From: Clostridiisalibacter paucivorans DSM 22131
GTDB taxonomy: Bacteria; Bacillota; Clostridia; Tissierellales; Clostridiisalibacteraceae
Reading direction: 5' to 3'
DNA length: 58,468 nucleotides
Assembly: GCF_000620125.1 (NCBI RefSeq)
Contig: NZ_JHVL01000018.1
Span: forward strand, 1-58,468
In this document: one piece after another, positions 44,318 to 54,060 of the stretch
How the letters are laid out: the number at the start of each line of letters is the position of its first letter
How positions within the stretch are numbered: position 1 is the first letter of the stretch
Notes under the pieces: model-generated
Told to the model about the DNA's origin: nothing
Seen by the model: the letters and a program-made list of their open reading frames with translations, nothing else
Database searches by the model: none
Made by a program: the position numbers and the translations under genes

Positions 44318-45859
44318 TTGGGCAATATTGATTTTGGAGAAAAAGTCGTGGAAATGAAGGGCATAACTAAAAAGTTTGGAGACTTTACTGCCAATGACAG
44401 CATAGACCTGACAGTACATAGAGGAGAAGTCCATGCCCTTCTGGGAGAAAATGGAGCAGGAAAGACAACATTGATGAATGTATTATATGGTCTCTATAGA
44501 CCTACTTATGGAGAGATACATATACAAGGCCAAAAGGTAGATATAGTAGATCCCAATGTAGCCATAAAAAAGGGAATAGGTATGGTACATCAACACTTTA
44601 TGTTGGTACAACCCTTTACTGTAACTGAGAATATAATATTGGGAATGGAAACAACCAATAGGATGGGATATATAGATATGAATAAGGCAATTAAACATGT
44701 AAAAGACATATCTGAAAAGTATGGGTTATATGTGGATCCAATGGCAAAGATACAAGATATATCTGTTGGAATGCAACAGAGGGTAGAGATATTGAAGGCA
44801 TTGTATAGGGGGGCAGAAATACTTATATTAGATGAACCTACAGCTGTATTAACTCCTCAAGAGATAGATGATTTAATTGAAATCATTAGAAATTTGACCA
44901 AGACAGGTAAAACTATAATAATAATCACTCATAAATTGAAGGAAATAAAGAAGGCGGCAGATTACTGTACCATTATCAGACGGGGGAAGAAAATAGATAC
45001 AGTGGAAGTAGATAGTATTACTGAATTGGAACTGGCCTCTATGATGGTAGGTAGAGAAGTAAACTTCGAAGTGGAAAAAGAGGATAAGGAAAAGGGAAAA
45101 TCTGTTTTAAAAATAGATAATATAGTAATTAAAGACAATAGAAATTTAGATGCAGTTAAAGGTCTTTCACTAGAGGTACATGCTGGGGAGATATTGGGAA
45201 TAGCAGGGATAGATGGAAATGGTCAAAGCGAACTTATAGAGGGAATCACTGGGCTTAGACATGTGGAATCAGGAAAAGTCTATATTAATGGCAAAGACAT
45301 AACTAATAAGACACCTAGGGAGATAATAGATAGTAAGGTATCTACAATACCAGAAGATAGACAACGAAGAGGGTTAGTACTTGATTTTTCTTTATCAGAA
45401 AACATGATATTAGAGAATTACAATAAACCTCCCTTTGCTAAAAATGGTATATTACAGTATGAAGAGATTAGAAAATATACCATAGAACTTATAGATAAAT
45501 TTGATGTTAGACCAAGGAATGAAAATCAAAAGGCAGGGGCATTATCAGGTGGAAATCAACAGAAGGCAATAATAGCTAGAGAGGTTTCAAATGACCCAGA
45601 CTTACTCATAGCAGCTCAACCAACTAGGGGATTAGATGTAGGAGCCATAGAATATGTGCATAGATCTTTAGTTAAACAGAGAGATAGAAATAAGGCAGTC
45701 TTATTAGTTTCTTTTGAATTAGATGAAATATTAAATGTATCCGATAGAATAGCTGTTATATATGAAGGAAAAATAGTTGGAGTAGTTGATGCAAAGAATG
45801 TAGATGAAAACACCTTAGGTTTGATGATGGCAGGAGGAGGTGTGAACAGTGGAAAATAA
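44318..45859 (+). CDS. ABC transporter ATPase with two nucleotide-binding domains (nucleoside uptake)
   Basis: A TTG start at 44318 is preferred because GGAGGT ends seven bases before it. The 513-aa protein joins two ABC domains. The first has Walker A GENGAGKTTLMN, signature-like ISVGMQQRVEILKAL and Walker B ILILDEPTAVL. The second has a changed Walker A (GIDGNGQSEL) but a full signature (LSGGNQQKAIIAREV). This is the sugar/nucleoside (RbsA, YufO) design, in which the second site is usually degenerate. It lies between the BMP lipoprotein and two permeases. Confidence 0.93.
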   Translation: MGNIDFGEKVVEMKGITKKFGDFTANDSIDLTVHRGEVHALLGENGAGKTTLMNVLYGLYRPTYGEIHIQGQKVDIVDPNVAIKKGIGMVHQHFMLVQPFTVTENIILGMETTNRMGYIDMNKAIKHVKDISEKYGLYVDPMAKIQDISVGMQQRVEILKALYRGAEILILDEPTAVLTPQEIDDLIEIIRNLTKTGKTIIIITHKLKEIKKAADYCTIIRRGKKIDTVEVDSITELELASMMVGREVNFEVEKEDKEKGKSVLKIDNIVIKDNRNLDAVKGLSLEVHAGEILGIAGIDGNGQSELIEGITGLRHVESGKVYINGKDITNKTPREIIDSKVSTIPEDRQRRGLVLDFSLSENMILENYNKPPFAKNGILQYEEIRKYTIELIDKFDVRPRNENQKAGALSGGNQQKAIIAREVSNDPDLLIAAQPTRGLDVGAIEYVHRSLVKQRDRNKAVLLVSFELDEILNVSDRIAVIYEGKIVGVVDAKNVDENTLGLMMAGGGVNSGK

Positions 45860-46988
45860 TAAAGTAAAAATAAAAAAGAATTTTATATCAAAGGAATTGG
45901 GGTTTACTTTTTTTTCAATAATTATTGGGCTTTTAGTAGGAGGTATAGCACTTAAGATATCAGGATTTAGTCCATTGGAAGCCTATAAGATAATAATTAA
46001 GGGTATATTTAGCAAACCTAAATATATTGCATGGACAGTAATATATTCTACTCCTCTTATCATGACTGGATTATCTGTAGCCTTTGCGTTTAAGACAGGA
46101 TTATTTAATATAGGAGCAGAGGGTCAATTTATCATAGGTGCACTAGTTGCTACATTAGCAGGATATTTTTTGAAATTGCCTCCATTAATACACTTTATAG
46201 TTGTGTTTTTCTTGGCAGCATTGGCAGGGGGCCTGTGGGGATCAATAGCAGGTTATTTAAAGGCCAAATTTGGTATTCACGAAGTAATAGCAACTATAAT
46301 GCTAAATTGGATAGCCTTTTATACAAATAATTATATAGTATTGACAGAAGGATTTAGAAGGGGAGAGAGTGAGTCTTCTCATGAGATAATGGATTCGGCC
46401 AGTATAATGCTATTAGAAGGTTGGAAGAGGTCAGAAGAGGGACGGGCATGGCTGGCTAATCATGAAATAATAAAGGATATATTGAGGGCACCTATAAATT
46501 TAGGCATAATATTTGCTTTTATCTTGGCAATAGTTGTATGGTATATATTAAACAAAACTACATTAGGATACGAATTAAGGACAGTAGGTTTAAACAAATA
46601 TGCAGCTGAATACGGAGGTATAGGAGTAAAGAAAAGCATAATTATGTCAATGTTTATAGCAGGGATATTGGCAGGTTCAGCAGGTGCATTACAGGTATTA
46701 GGGGTATCGAAAAGTGTAAGTTCATTGGCTTTTATGGAAGGGTATGGATTTGATGGTATAGCGGTGTCTTTGATCGGAGGCAATAGTCCTATAGGATGTG
46801 TATTAGCTGCATTTTTATTTGGAGCCCTTAAATATGGAGGCCCTAAGATACAACCGATCCTCCATGCTCCCACAGAGATGATTAATATAATTATAGGAAC
46901 TATAGTATTTTTTGTGGCTATACCTAAATTAATTATTATGGCTACTGCATATATAAAAAGGAAGAAGGGTGATAAGGATGTTAAATGA
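45849..46988 (+). CDS. ABC transporter permease, YufP-like
   Basis: The 379-aa protein starts with GTG at 45849, after AGGAGGAGG, and overlaps the ATPase gene by 11 bp. It has about ten hydrophobic helices and BPD_transp_2 features: GLSVAFAFKTGLFNIGAEGQ and the coupling segment YGGIGVKKSIIMSMFIAGILAG. An extra charged loop (TEGFRRGESESSHEI) lies in the middle. It pairs with the next permease to form the channel for nucleosides or similar solutes. Confidence 0.92.
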   Translation: MENNKVKIKKNFISKELGFTFFSIIIGLLVGGIALKISGFSPLEAYKIIIKGIFSKPKYIAWTVIYSTPLIMTGLSVAFAFKTGLFNIGAEGQFIIGALVATLAGYFLKLPPLIHFIVVFFLAALAGGLWGSIAGYLKAKFGIHEVIATIMLNWIAFYTNNYIVLTEGFRRGESESSHEIMDSASIMLLEGWKRSEEGRAWLANHEIIKDILRAPINLGIIFAFILAIVVWYILNKTTLGYELRTVGLNKYAAEYGGIGVKKSIIMSMFIAGILAGSAGALQVLGVSKSVSSLAFMEGYGFDGIAVSLIGGNSPIGCVLAAFLFGALKYGGPKIQPILHAPTEMINIIIGTIVFFVAIPKLIIMATAYIKRKKGDKDVK

Positions 46989-47904
46989 TTTAGGTTTTAT
47001 ATTAGGGACTACACTTATGTATTCCACCCCTCTCATATATACAGCATTAGGAGGTGTAATGTCTGAGAATTCTGGAGTCGTTAATATAGGTCTGGAAGGT
47101 ATGATGACCATAGGGGCATTTATTGGTGCCACAGTGGGATATTATCTAGGAAATCCTTGGATAGCTTTTTTATGTGCGGGTTTAGCAGGAGGTTTTTTTG
47201 CATTACTCCATGCATTGGCATCGGTAACATTTGCTGCAGATCAAGTAGTCTCTGGAGTAGCAATAAACTTTTTAGGACCTGGAGTGGCATTATTTCTAAG
47301 TCGTATATTTTTCCAAGGTGCCACCGATACTAAATCTATAGAGTTTAAAATTCCTAGACCGTTGAATGGTGTGTTTCCTAGAAATTCATTTTTGGATCAG
47401 ATATTTAATCAGTATGCAACGGTATATTTAGCATTTGTATTGGTAGCTATTGTATGGTATCTGTTGTATAAGACTAAATTGGGACTTAGAATAAGATCGG
47501 TAGGAGAGCATCCCAAAGCGGCAGATACATTAGGTATAAGTGTATATAAAATAAGATACTTTGCAGTTATTATGTCAGGGATTTTTGCTGGGTTTGGAGG
47601 CGCTGCAATGAGTATAGCCGTTGTTTCAAATTTTAGGCCTACTCTTATATCGGGACAGGGATTTATTGCTTTAGCGGCTATGATATTTGGAAATTGGAAA
47701 CCCCAAGGGGCTATGTTTGCATGCTTATTGTTTGGAGCGGCGCAAGGACTAGTCATATATTTGGGAGGTACAAGTATAGCAATATCTTCTCAGCTATTGG
47801 CTATGATACCCTATCTATTAACATTAATTATACTAATGGGATTTGTAGGAAAATCAGTTGCACCAGCGGCCAGTGGAGAGGCATATGAGAAAGATGGTAA
47901 TTAG
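46978..47904 (+). CDS. ABC transporter permease, YufQ-like
   Basis: The ATG at 46978 follows AAGGGTGAT and overlaps the previous permease gene by 11 bp. The 308-aa protein has about nine hydrophobic helices and BPD_transp_2 landmarks (YTALGGVMSENSGVVNIGLEGM; SVGEHPKAADTLGISVYKIRY; GQGFIALAAMIFGNWKP). It forms the heterodimeric membrane channel with the preceding permease. It is the last gene of the transporter operon, closed by a strong terminator directly after the stop. Confidence 0.92.
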   Translation: MLNDLGFILGTTLMYSTPLIYTALGGVMSENSGVVNIGLEGMMTIGAFIGATVGYYLGNPWIAFLCAGLAGGFFALLHALASVTFAADQVVSGVAINFLGPGVALFLSRIFFQGATDTKSIEFKIPRPLNGVFPRNSFLDQIFNQYATVYLAFVLVAIVWYLLYKTKLGLRIRSVGEHPKAADTLGISVYKIRYFAVIMSGIFAGFGGAAMSIAVVSNFRPTLISGQGFIALAAMIFGNWKPQGAMFACLLFGAAQGLVIYLGGTSIAISSQLLAMIPYLLTLIILMGFVGKSVAPAASGEAYEKDGN

Positions 47905-47933
47905 GGATGACATCAAATGTCATCCTTTTTTTT
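47905..47933 (+). terminator. Intrinsic terminator after the ABC transporter operon
   Basis: GGATGACAT (47905-47913) pairs with ATGTCATCC (47917-47925) around a tiny loop and is followed by eight T. Confidence 0.95.
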
Positions 47934-48020
47934 GTACAAATTATAGGACTAAAGACCTATTTTGCCCTAAAATATATTAAGAATAATTAACAAAAATATG
48001 TCGAATAATCTCTATTATAT

Positions 48021-48050
48021 TTGTAGTAAAGTACAAATATCTGGTATAAT
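48021..48050 (+). promoter_or_regulatory. Probable sigma-A promoter of rpoN
   Basis: TTGTAG (48021-48026) and TATAAT (48045-48050) are 18 bp apart. The start would leave a leader of about 115 nt before the rpoN ATG, with no obvious hairpin in it. Confidence 0.55.
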
Positions 48051-48170
48051 AACAGTAGGAACTATCATATAAATATTAATAAAAGACATATATTTGAAAT
48101 TATACTAAATTACAATTTTTAAAATTGGAATAAATATTGCTTGAAAAAACAAATATTTGGGGTGAAGTGT

Positions 48171-49556
48171 ATGAGGTTGGGTTTTGATCTTTCTTTAGAA
48201 CAAGCACAAAAATTAATAATGACACCTGAGCTTAGACAAGCTATAAAGCTTCTTCAATTCAATAGTCAAGAACTTTGGGAGTATATAGACAAACAGACAG
48301 AGGCAAACCCATTACTAGAGGTTATGGATCGTAAAAATGATCATGAGAGCGTGGATGAGTATAATGATAAGCTTGAAAAGATAGACTGGAAAGAGTATTT
48401 TAAACATGATGAATATTCTTCGGGATATAGAGGGGCAGTTAACTACAAGGAAAAGGAATATTCTTTTGAAAATTTTATTTCTACACAGGAGTCTTTACGA
48501 GATCATCTTTTATTGCAACTGGACTTGACAATATTTGACAAAAGCCAGAAACAAATAGGAGAAATGATTATACAGAGTGTGGATAAGAATGGATATTTAG
48601 ATAACTCAGTTCAAGACATTGCAACACAATTAAATATAAATTTAGAAGAGGTTGAAGAAGTTTTAAAAACAATACAGACATTTGACCCTTTAGGAGTAGC
48701 AAGTAGAGATATTAGAGAATGTTTAACAATACAATTGGAGTCAAAGGAAATAAAAGATGAAAATGTATATAAAGTTGTAGACTCATATCTGGAAGATATA
48801 GCTCGTAATAAACTTTGCAAAATATCTAAAGAACTAAATATATCTGTAAAGAGAGTCCAATGGATATGTGACTTAATTAAGTCTTTAGAACCCAAACCAG
48901 GAAGAGGTTTTCCTGATGAAGGTGATGATATAAAATTTGTTACTCCTGATGTGGTGCTACAAAAAGTAGATGGAGAGTATATAATAATAATAAATGATAT
49001 AACAGCACCTCGATTAACTATTAGTAATTTTTATAAAGACATGTTAAACAATTCAGAAGACAATAATACATCTAAATTTATAAATGGTAAATTAAACTCT
49101 GCAATGTGGTTAATAAAGAGTATAGAGCAAAGAAGAATGACTATATATAAAGTAGTTAAATCTATATTGAAATTTCAAGGGGAATTTTTTAAGGATGGAA
49201 AAAAGGCGTTAAAACCTTTGACATTAAAAGATGTGGCGGAGGATATAGGCGTCCATGAATCTACAGTGAGTAGAGCTACAAATGGCAAGTATATTCAGAC
49301 CCCTGTAGGTATATATGAATTGAAATTTTTCTTTTCCAGTGGAGTATCTAGTCAAGGTGGTGGCATTGCATCTACTAGTATAAAAGATATGATAAAAGAC
49401 TTAATAGATAACGAAGACTCTAAAAAGCCATTAAGCGATCAAAATATAGCAAATTTATTAAAAAAGAAAAATATAAAAATATCTAGAAGGACCGTAGCTA
49501 AATATAGAGATGAGCTTAATATACCTTCTTCAACAGGTAGAAGGAGATTCTCTTAA
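48171..49556 (+). CDS. rpoN: RNA polymerase sigma-54 factor
   Basis: The ATG at 48171 follows GGGGTGA; the in-frame TTG at 48141 has no SD. The 461-aa protein has region I (LSLEQAQKLIMTPELRQAIKLLQF; Gln-rich start), an acidic region II, the core-binding region III (SFENFISTQESLRDHLLLQL onward), the helix-turn-helix (TLKDVAEDIGVHESTVSRA) and the RpoN box (ISRRTVAKYRDELNIPSS). It directs RNA polymerase to -24/-12 promoters with enhancer-binding activators, none of which is encoded here. One candidate target is the nhaC promoter in this window. Confidence 0.96.
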   Translation: MRLGFDLSLEQAQKLIMTPELRQAIKLLQFNSQELWEYIDKQTEANPLLEVMDRKNDHESVDEYNDKLEKIDWKEYFKHDEYSSGYRGAVNYKEKEYSFENFISTQESLRDHLLLQLDLTIFDKSQKQIGEMIIQSVDKNGYLDNSVQDIATQLNINLEEVEEVLKTIQTFDPLGVASRDIRECLTIQLESKEIKDENVYKVVDSYLEDIARNKLCKISKELNISVKRVQWICDLIKSLEPKPGRGFPDEGDDIKFVTPDVVLQKVDGEYIIIINDITAPRLTISNFYKDMLNNSEDNNTSKFINGKLNSAMWLIKSIEQRRMTIYKVVKSILKFQGEFFKDGKKALKPLTLKDVAEDIGVHESTVSRATNGKYIQTPVGIYELKFFFSSGVSSQGGGIASTSIKDMIKDLIDNEDSKKPLSDQNIANLLKKKNIKISRRTVAKYRDELNIPSSTGRRRFS

Positions 49557-49560
49557 AAAA

Positions 49561-49593
49561 TAGTGGTTAGTATCTGCCAAGTGCTAACCACTA
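49561..49593. terminator. Terminator-like hairpin after rpoN, related to the TTAGTAG repeats
   Basis: TAGTGGTTAG (49561-49570) pairs perfectly with CTAACCACTA (49584-49593). A runs precede it and an AT-rich stretch follows. The stem shares the ACTAAC motif with the other dispersed hairpins (16321, 19433, 25262). Confidence 0.7.
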
Positions 49594-49635
49594 ATCTAAT
49601 ATATAAATCTATTACCAATTAAAACCTTTAAAGGG

Positions 49636-49664
49636 TTGATATTTTACATTGATTATCTTATAAT
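49636..49664 (+). promoter_or_regulatory. Sigma-A promoter of the glycolytic operon
   Basis: TTGATA (49636-49641) and TATAAT (49659-49664) are spaced by 17 bp. Predicted transcription start is about 49671, giving a leader of about 220 nt before cggR with two GGGAC modules in it. Confidence 0.8.
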
Positions 49665-49696
49665 ATACGTAACAGATAATTTTTTTTGTCTTTGAT

Positions 49697-49732
49697 GGGA
49701 CTGATTTAAACTACAGGGACATTTTGAGTCCC
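49697..49732 (+). promoter_or_regulatory. CggR-type operator, module 1
   Basis: GGGAC at 49697-49701 and 49716-49720 is followed by GAGTCCC (49726-49732). The repeated GGGAC with an inverted GTCCC-like half resembles the B. subtilis CggR operator. It lies about 26 bases downstream of the predicted start site, where a bound repressor could act as a roadblock. The rest of the 334-bp gap before cggR is AT-rich with no ORF. Confidence 0.7.
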
Positions 49733-49837
49733 AAAGTATTATAACAATATGTGAATATTAATATATACTTAATTTAATAATATTATATATAATTAAAAAG
49801 AACAATACTGGGAAACAACCATTTATCTTAATCAGCA

Positions 49838-49872
49838 GGGACTCTAATTGTGTATCAGGGATTTATTGAGTC
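49838..49872 (+). promoter_or_regulatory. CggR-type operator, module 2
   Basis: GGGAC (49838-49842), GGGAT (49858-49862) and GAGTC (49868-49872) repeat the order and nearly the spacing of module 1 (one base longer between the first two units). It ends about 6 bases before the AAGGGAG ribosome binding site of cggR. It may be a second CggR site. Confidence 0.6.
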
Positions 49873-49890
49873 TGTGAAGGGAGTATGTTT

Positions 49891-50928
49891 ATGGATGAAA
49901 ATGTTATAGATGACATTTTGAAATTGCAGCAAAAGGTGATACCAGAGATGCTTGAAATATTAGAAAAAAGATATAATATATTAAGACAGGTAAATTATCA
50001 TCAGCCTGTAGGCAGAAGAACATTATCAGATATTATGGGAATTGGAGAGAGAATAATTAGAAATGAAGTTAACATATTGAAAGAACAAGAATTATTAGAA
50101 ATAAAAACTGTGGGTATGAATATAACTGAAGATGGAAAAAAAATAATAGAGCAATTAAACGAATTTATACATAAAATGAGAGGATTAACGGGGATAGAAA
50201 AAAGATTACAGGAAAAACTAGGTGTGAAAAAAGTTATAATAGTCCCAGGAGATAGTGACAATGAAGAGTATGTTTTAAAGGATGCAGGCAAAACTACAGC
50301 CAATTATATGAAGCATTTAATACAAGATAAGTCTATAATAGGTATAACTGGGGGTACTACTATGGCTAAAGTAGCCCAAGAGATGCCCAGTGCAAAAAAA
50401 GATAAGGGTATATTAGTACTGCCTGCTAGGGGTGGAATAGGTAAAAATGTGGAAATACAAGCCAATAATATTGCAGCTCAATTGGCACAAAGATTAAAAG
50501 GAAACTATAAACTCTTACATGTGCCTGATAATATAAGTAAAGAGGCATTAAAAACACTTATGAAGATTGAAGAAATAAAAGAACTTATAACTTCTATAAA
50601 AAATATGGATATACTTATATTTGGAATGGGCAGGGCAGACGAAATGGCTAAAAGGAGAAAATTACCTGCTGATGTGATATCAGAGTTAATGAATAATGGA
50701 GCTGTAGCTGAAGCCTTTGGATATTATTTTGACAAGAAAGGCAATATTGTAAGGACATCTAAGACTGTGGGGATTTCCCTTGACGACTTCAAGAATATAC
50801 ATACTGTAGTGGGAGTTGCCTGTGGAGGGAAAAAAGCAGAGGCTATAATGGCAATATCTTCTTTAAATAGTAATATGATATTGGTTACTGATGAAGGTGC
50901 TGCAATGTCTATATTGAAAAATAGTTAA
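49891..50928 (+). CDS. cggR: Central glycolytic genes regulator, SorC/DeoR-type repressor
   Basis: The ATG at 49891 is seven bases after AAGGGAG; the one at 49885 is too close. The 345-aa protein has an N-terminal winged helix (GRRTLSDIMGIGERIIRNEV, residues about 35-54) and a SorC-type sugar-phosphate-binding domain (ITGGTTMAKVAQEMP, LPARGGIGKNVEIQANNIAAQLA, ILVTDEGAAMSIL). CggR in B. subtilis represses the gapA operon and is released by fructose-1,6-bisphosphate. Here it heads the same operon order, with GGGAC-type operators upstream, which supports the assignment. Confidence 0.93.
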   Translation: MDENVIDDILKLQQKVIPEMLEILEKRYNILRQVNYHQPVGRRTLSDIMGIGERIIRNEVNILKEQELLEIKTVGMNITEDGKKIIEQLNEFIHKMRGLTGIEKRLQEKLGVKKVIIVPGDSDNEEYVLKDAGKTTANYMKHLIQDKSIIGITGGTTMAKVAQEMPSAKKDKGILVLPARGGIGKNVEIQANNIAAQLAQRLKGNYKLLHVPDNISKEALKTLMKIEEIKELITSIKNMDILIFGMGRADEMAKRRKLPADVISELMNNGAVAEAFGYYFDKKGNIVRTSKTVGISLDDFKNIHTVVGVACGGKKAEAIMAISSLNSNMILVTDEGAAMSILKNS

Positions 50929-50982
50929 AAATGCTACATATACTTTAAAGTAGCTAAATATAAATAAGGGAGGAAGTTTTAA

Positions 50983-51996
50983 ATGACTATGAAAGTTGCG
51001 ATTAATGGATTTGGAAGAATTGGAAGAAATGCTATGAGAATTGCTATGGAAAATGATGTTAAGGATTTTGAAATAGTTGCTATTAATAACTCAGGAAAGC
51101 CTGAAAATTTGGCTCATTTATTTAAATATGATTCATGTTTTGGAAAGTTTCAAGGTACTGTAGAAGTTGAAGGAGACCATATGATAGTAAATGGTCATAG
51201 AATTAAGATATTAGGAGATAGAAACCCAGAAAATTTACCATGGGGAGAGTTAGGGATTGATCTAGTAATTGAAGCTACAGGTGCATTTAGAGATAGAGAA
51301 GGTGCGTCTAAGCATATTAAAGCTGGAGCTAAAAAAGTACTGATTACTGCCCCTGCAAAGGGAGAAGATGTAACTGTAGTAATGGGAGTTAATGAGCAAG
51401 ATTATGACCATGATAAACATACAATTATATCTAATGCATCATGTACAACAAATTGCCTTGCACCTTTTGCTAAGATTATAGTTGAAGAATTTGGTGTCAA
51501 AAAAGGACTTATGACAACAGTTCACTCTTATACTAATGACCAAAAGATATTGGATGGTAGACATAAAAAAGACTTAAGGAGATCAAGAGCAGCTGCGGAA
51601 TCTATAATTCCAACAACAACAGGAGCTACAAAGGCAGTAGGATTAGTAATACCAGAGCTTAAAGGTAAATTAGATGGTATGGCAATGAGGGTGCCTACAC
51701 CTACAGTGTCTGTAGTAGATATCGTATTTGAATTAGAAAAAGAAGCTACAGCAGAAGAAATAAATAATGCATTAAAAAATGCAGCAGAAGGAAAATTAAA
51801 GGGTATATTGGCATATTCTGATGAACCATTGGTATCTATAGACTATAGAAAAGATCCTAATTCATCTATAATAGATGGATTGTCAACTATGGTTATTGGA
51901 AATATGGCAAAGATAGTATCCTGGTATGATAATGAGTGGGGATACTCTGCAAGAGTTGTAGATCTTGCTAAATATATGGCTAATCAGTGGAAATAA
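50983..51996 (+). CDS. gap: Glyceraldehyde-3-phosphate dehydrogenase
   Basis: The 337-aa enzyme oxidises glyceraldehyde-3-phosphate to 1,3-bisphosphoglycerate with NAD and phosphate. NAD-binding NGFGRIGRN, catalytic Cys in [25 protein letters not shown], and [16 protein letters not shown] are present. ATG 50983 has GGGAGGA eight bases upstream. Second gene of the cggR operon; a hairpin separates it from pgk and may raise its message level. Confidence 0.97.
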   Translation: MTMKVAINGFGRIGRNAMRIAMENDVKDFEIVAINNSGKPENLAHLFKYDSCFGKFQGTVEVEGDHMIVNGHRIKILGDRNPENLPWGELGIDLVIEATGAFRDREGASKHIKAGAKKVLITAPAKGEDVTVVMGVNEQDYDHDKHTIISNASCTTNCLAPFAKIIVEEFGVKKGLMTTVHSYTNDQKILDGRHKKDLRRSRAAAESIIPTTTGATKAVGLVIPELKGKLDGMAMRVPTPTVSVVDIVFELEKEATAEEINNALKNAAEGKLKGILAYSDEPLVSIDYRKDPNSSIIDGLSTMVIGNMAKIVSWYDNEWGYSARVVDLAKYMANQWK

Positions 51997-52003
51997 TCAA
52001 CAT

Positions 52004-52040
52004 AAATACCGGCTTTGTAATATATACAAGGCCGGTATTT
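52004..52040 (+). terminator. Stable hairpin between gap and pgk
   Basis: AAATACCGGC-TTTGTA (52004-52019) pairs with TACAAG-GCCGGTATTT (52025-52040): 16 bp with a single G-U. No T run follows, so it is not a full terminator. It could be a 3' stabiliser of the cggR-gap message or a processing site. Confidence 0.7.
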
Positions 52041-52075
52041 AATGAAATACATTGATTTAAAGAGGTGAAAAATAT

Positions 52076-53269
52076 ATGCTAAATAAAAAATCTATAGAAG
52101 ATGTGGACATGACAGGTAAAAGAGTATTAGTTAGATGTGACTTTAATGTTCCAATGGATGAAGCATTAAATATTACTGATGATAGAAGAATAAGGAGTGC
52201 ATTACCCACTATAAAATACATATTAGATAATGGTGGTATGCCTATATTGATGTCTCATTTGGGAAGGCCTAAAGGAAAGGCAGATATGAAATATAGCTTA
52301 GAACCAGTAGCTAAAAGGTTATCTCAATTATTGGGAATAGAGGTCAATTTTATTGACGATGATTTGGTTGTGGGGAATAAAACTAAAGATATGGTTGTTA
52401 AAATGAATAAGGGAGAAGTAATTTTACTACAAAATACTCGATTTAGAAAGGAAGAAAAGGACAATAATGCTGATTTTGCAAGAGAATTGTCTGAACTAGG
52501 TGATTTGTTTGTGAATGATGCATTTGGAACGGCACACAGGGCCCATGCTTCAAATGTTGGGGTAGCTGAGTACCTACCTTCAGCTATGGGATATCTTGTA
52601 AAGGCTGAAATGGATGTTATGGGAAAGGCCATGGCTAACCCAGAAAGACCCTTCGTAGCCATATTGGGGGGGGCCAAGGTTTCTGATAAGATAGCAGTTA
52701 TTGAGAATCTTATGGATAAAGTAGATACTTTGCTGATAGGTGGTGGTATGGCATATACCTTTATTAAGGCAAAGGGATTTGGTATAGGTAAGTCATTATT
52801 AGAAGAAGATAAACTGGAATTAGCAAAAGAATTAATGAAAAAAGCAGAAGAAAAGGGAGTTAAGCTTTTAATTCCTACAGATACTGTTGTTGCTAAGGAA
52901 TTTAAGAATGATACAGCATATAAAACTGTATCTGTTGAAAATATACCTGAAGATATGATGGGATTAGATATAGGAGACGAAACCATAAAATTATTTAGTG
53001 ATGAGATAAAGGCTGGTAAAACTATAATATGGAATGGGCCTATGGGAGTTTTTGAGATGGCTAACTTTGCTAAAGGTACCAATAGTATAGCCAAGGCTAT
53101 GTCAGAATCTCAAGGAACTACAATAGTTGGAGGAGGAGATAGTGCCTCTGCTGTAGAAAAAGCAGGATTCCAAGATAAAATGAGCCATATATCTACTGGA
53201 GGAGGAGCTTCTTTAGAATTGTTTGAAGGCAAAGTGTTACCTGGAATAGATGCAGTTGATGATAAATAG
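52076..53269 (+). CDS. pgk: Phosphoglycerate kinase
   Basis: The 397-aa monomeric kinase makes ATP from 1,3-bisphosphoglycerate. Landmarks are [76 protein letters not shown] and the C-terminal [13 protein letters not shown] and [20 protein letters not shown]. Third gene of the glycolytic operon, 12 bp before tpiA. Confidence 0.97.
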   Translation: MLNKKSIEDVDMTGKRVLVRCDFNVPMDEALNITDDRRIRSALPTIKYILDNGGMPILMSHLGRPKGKADMKYSLEPVAKRLSQLLGIEVNFIDDDLVVGNKTKDMVVKMNKGEVILLQNTRFRKEEKDNNADFARELSELGDLFVNDAFGTAHRAHASNVGVAEYLPSAMGYLVKAEMDVMGKAMANPERPFVAILGGAKVSDKIAVIENLMDKVDTLLIGGGMAYTFIKAKGFGIGKSLLEEDKLELAKELMKKAEEKGVKLLIPTDTVVAKEFKNDTAYKTVSVENIPEDMMGLDIGDETIKLFSDEIKAGKTIIWNGPMGVFEMANFAKGTNSIAKAMSESQGTTIVGGGDSASAVEKAGFQDKMSHISTGGGASLELFEGKVLPGIDAVDDK

Positions 53270-53281
53270 GGGGGATTTAAA

Positions 53282-54028
53282 ATGAGGATACCTTTAATAG
53301 CAGGTAATTGGAAAATGAATAAGACTGTTACTGATGCCATAGAATTAGTAAATGAGATAAAAGATGTGGCAAATAATACTGATGTTGAGGTAGTGGTATG
53401 TACACCTTTTATATCTTTAGTAGGTGTAAGTGAAATACTAAAAGATTCCAATGTGAAATTAGGAGCTCAAAACATGCATTGGGAAGAATCGGGTGCCTAT
53501 ACGGGAGAAATTTCTCCAACTATGCTAAAGGACATAGGCGTAGACTATGTTATAATTGGACATTCAGAAAGAAGACAATATTTTAATGAGACCGATGAAA
53601 CGGTTAATAAAAAGATAAAATCTGCATTTATTCATGGTTTAAATCCTATAGTTTGTGTGGGAGAGACATTGGAGCAAAGAGAATCAGGGATTCAGAGGGA
53701 GATAGTTAAAAATCAGATATTAAAAGGAATAGATGGTGTGGAAGAGAAATATTTAAAGAATATAGTTATTGCTTATGAACCCATATGGGCAATAGGGACT
53801 GGAAAGACAGCATCCAGTGAAGATGCAAATGAGATGATAGGATATATAAGAAATATAATAAAAGAAAAGTATGGAGAAGAGATATCTGAGGAGATTAGGA
53901 TTCAATATGGTGGCAGTGTAAAACCTAATAATGTAACAGAAATTATGAATCAAGTTGAAATAGATGGGGCATTAGTTGGAGGAGCTAGTTTAAAGGCTGA
54001 TGATTTTAGAAAACTTGTGGACTTTTGA
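53282..54028 (+). CDS. tpiA: Triosephosphate isomerase
   Basis: The 248-aa TIM barrel interconverts dihydroxyacetone phosphate and glyceraldehyde-3-phosphate. It has AGNWKMNKT (Lys), catalytic His in [11 protein letters not shown], catalytic Glu in [16 protein letters not shown], and the phosphate-binding IQYGGSVKP and [11 protein letters not shown]. Length is standard. It follows pgk by 12 bp with a G-rich SD. Confidence 0.97.
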   Translation: MRIPLIAGNWKMNKTVTDAIELVNEIKDVANNTDVEVVVCTPFISLVGVSEILKDSNVKLGAQNMHWEESGAYTGEISPTMLKDIGVDYVIIGHSERRQYFNETDETVNKKIKSAFIHGLNPIVCVGETLEQRESGIQREIVKNQILKGIDGVEEKYLKNIVIAYEPIWAIGTGKTASSEDANEMIGYIRNIIKEKYGEEISEEIRIQYGGSVKPNNVTEIMNQVEIDGALVGGASLKADDFRKLVDF

Positions 54029-54060
54029 TCCATATTGGCTCATAAGTGAGGAGGATATAA

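Noticed and set aside
52324-53094. 256-codon open frame antisense to pgk
   Set aside because: Entirely within the conserved pgk gene on the other strand, with low-complexity Ser/Ile-rich sequence and no ribosome binding site.
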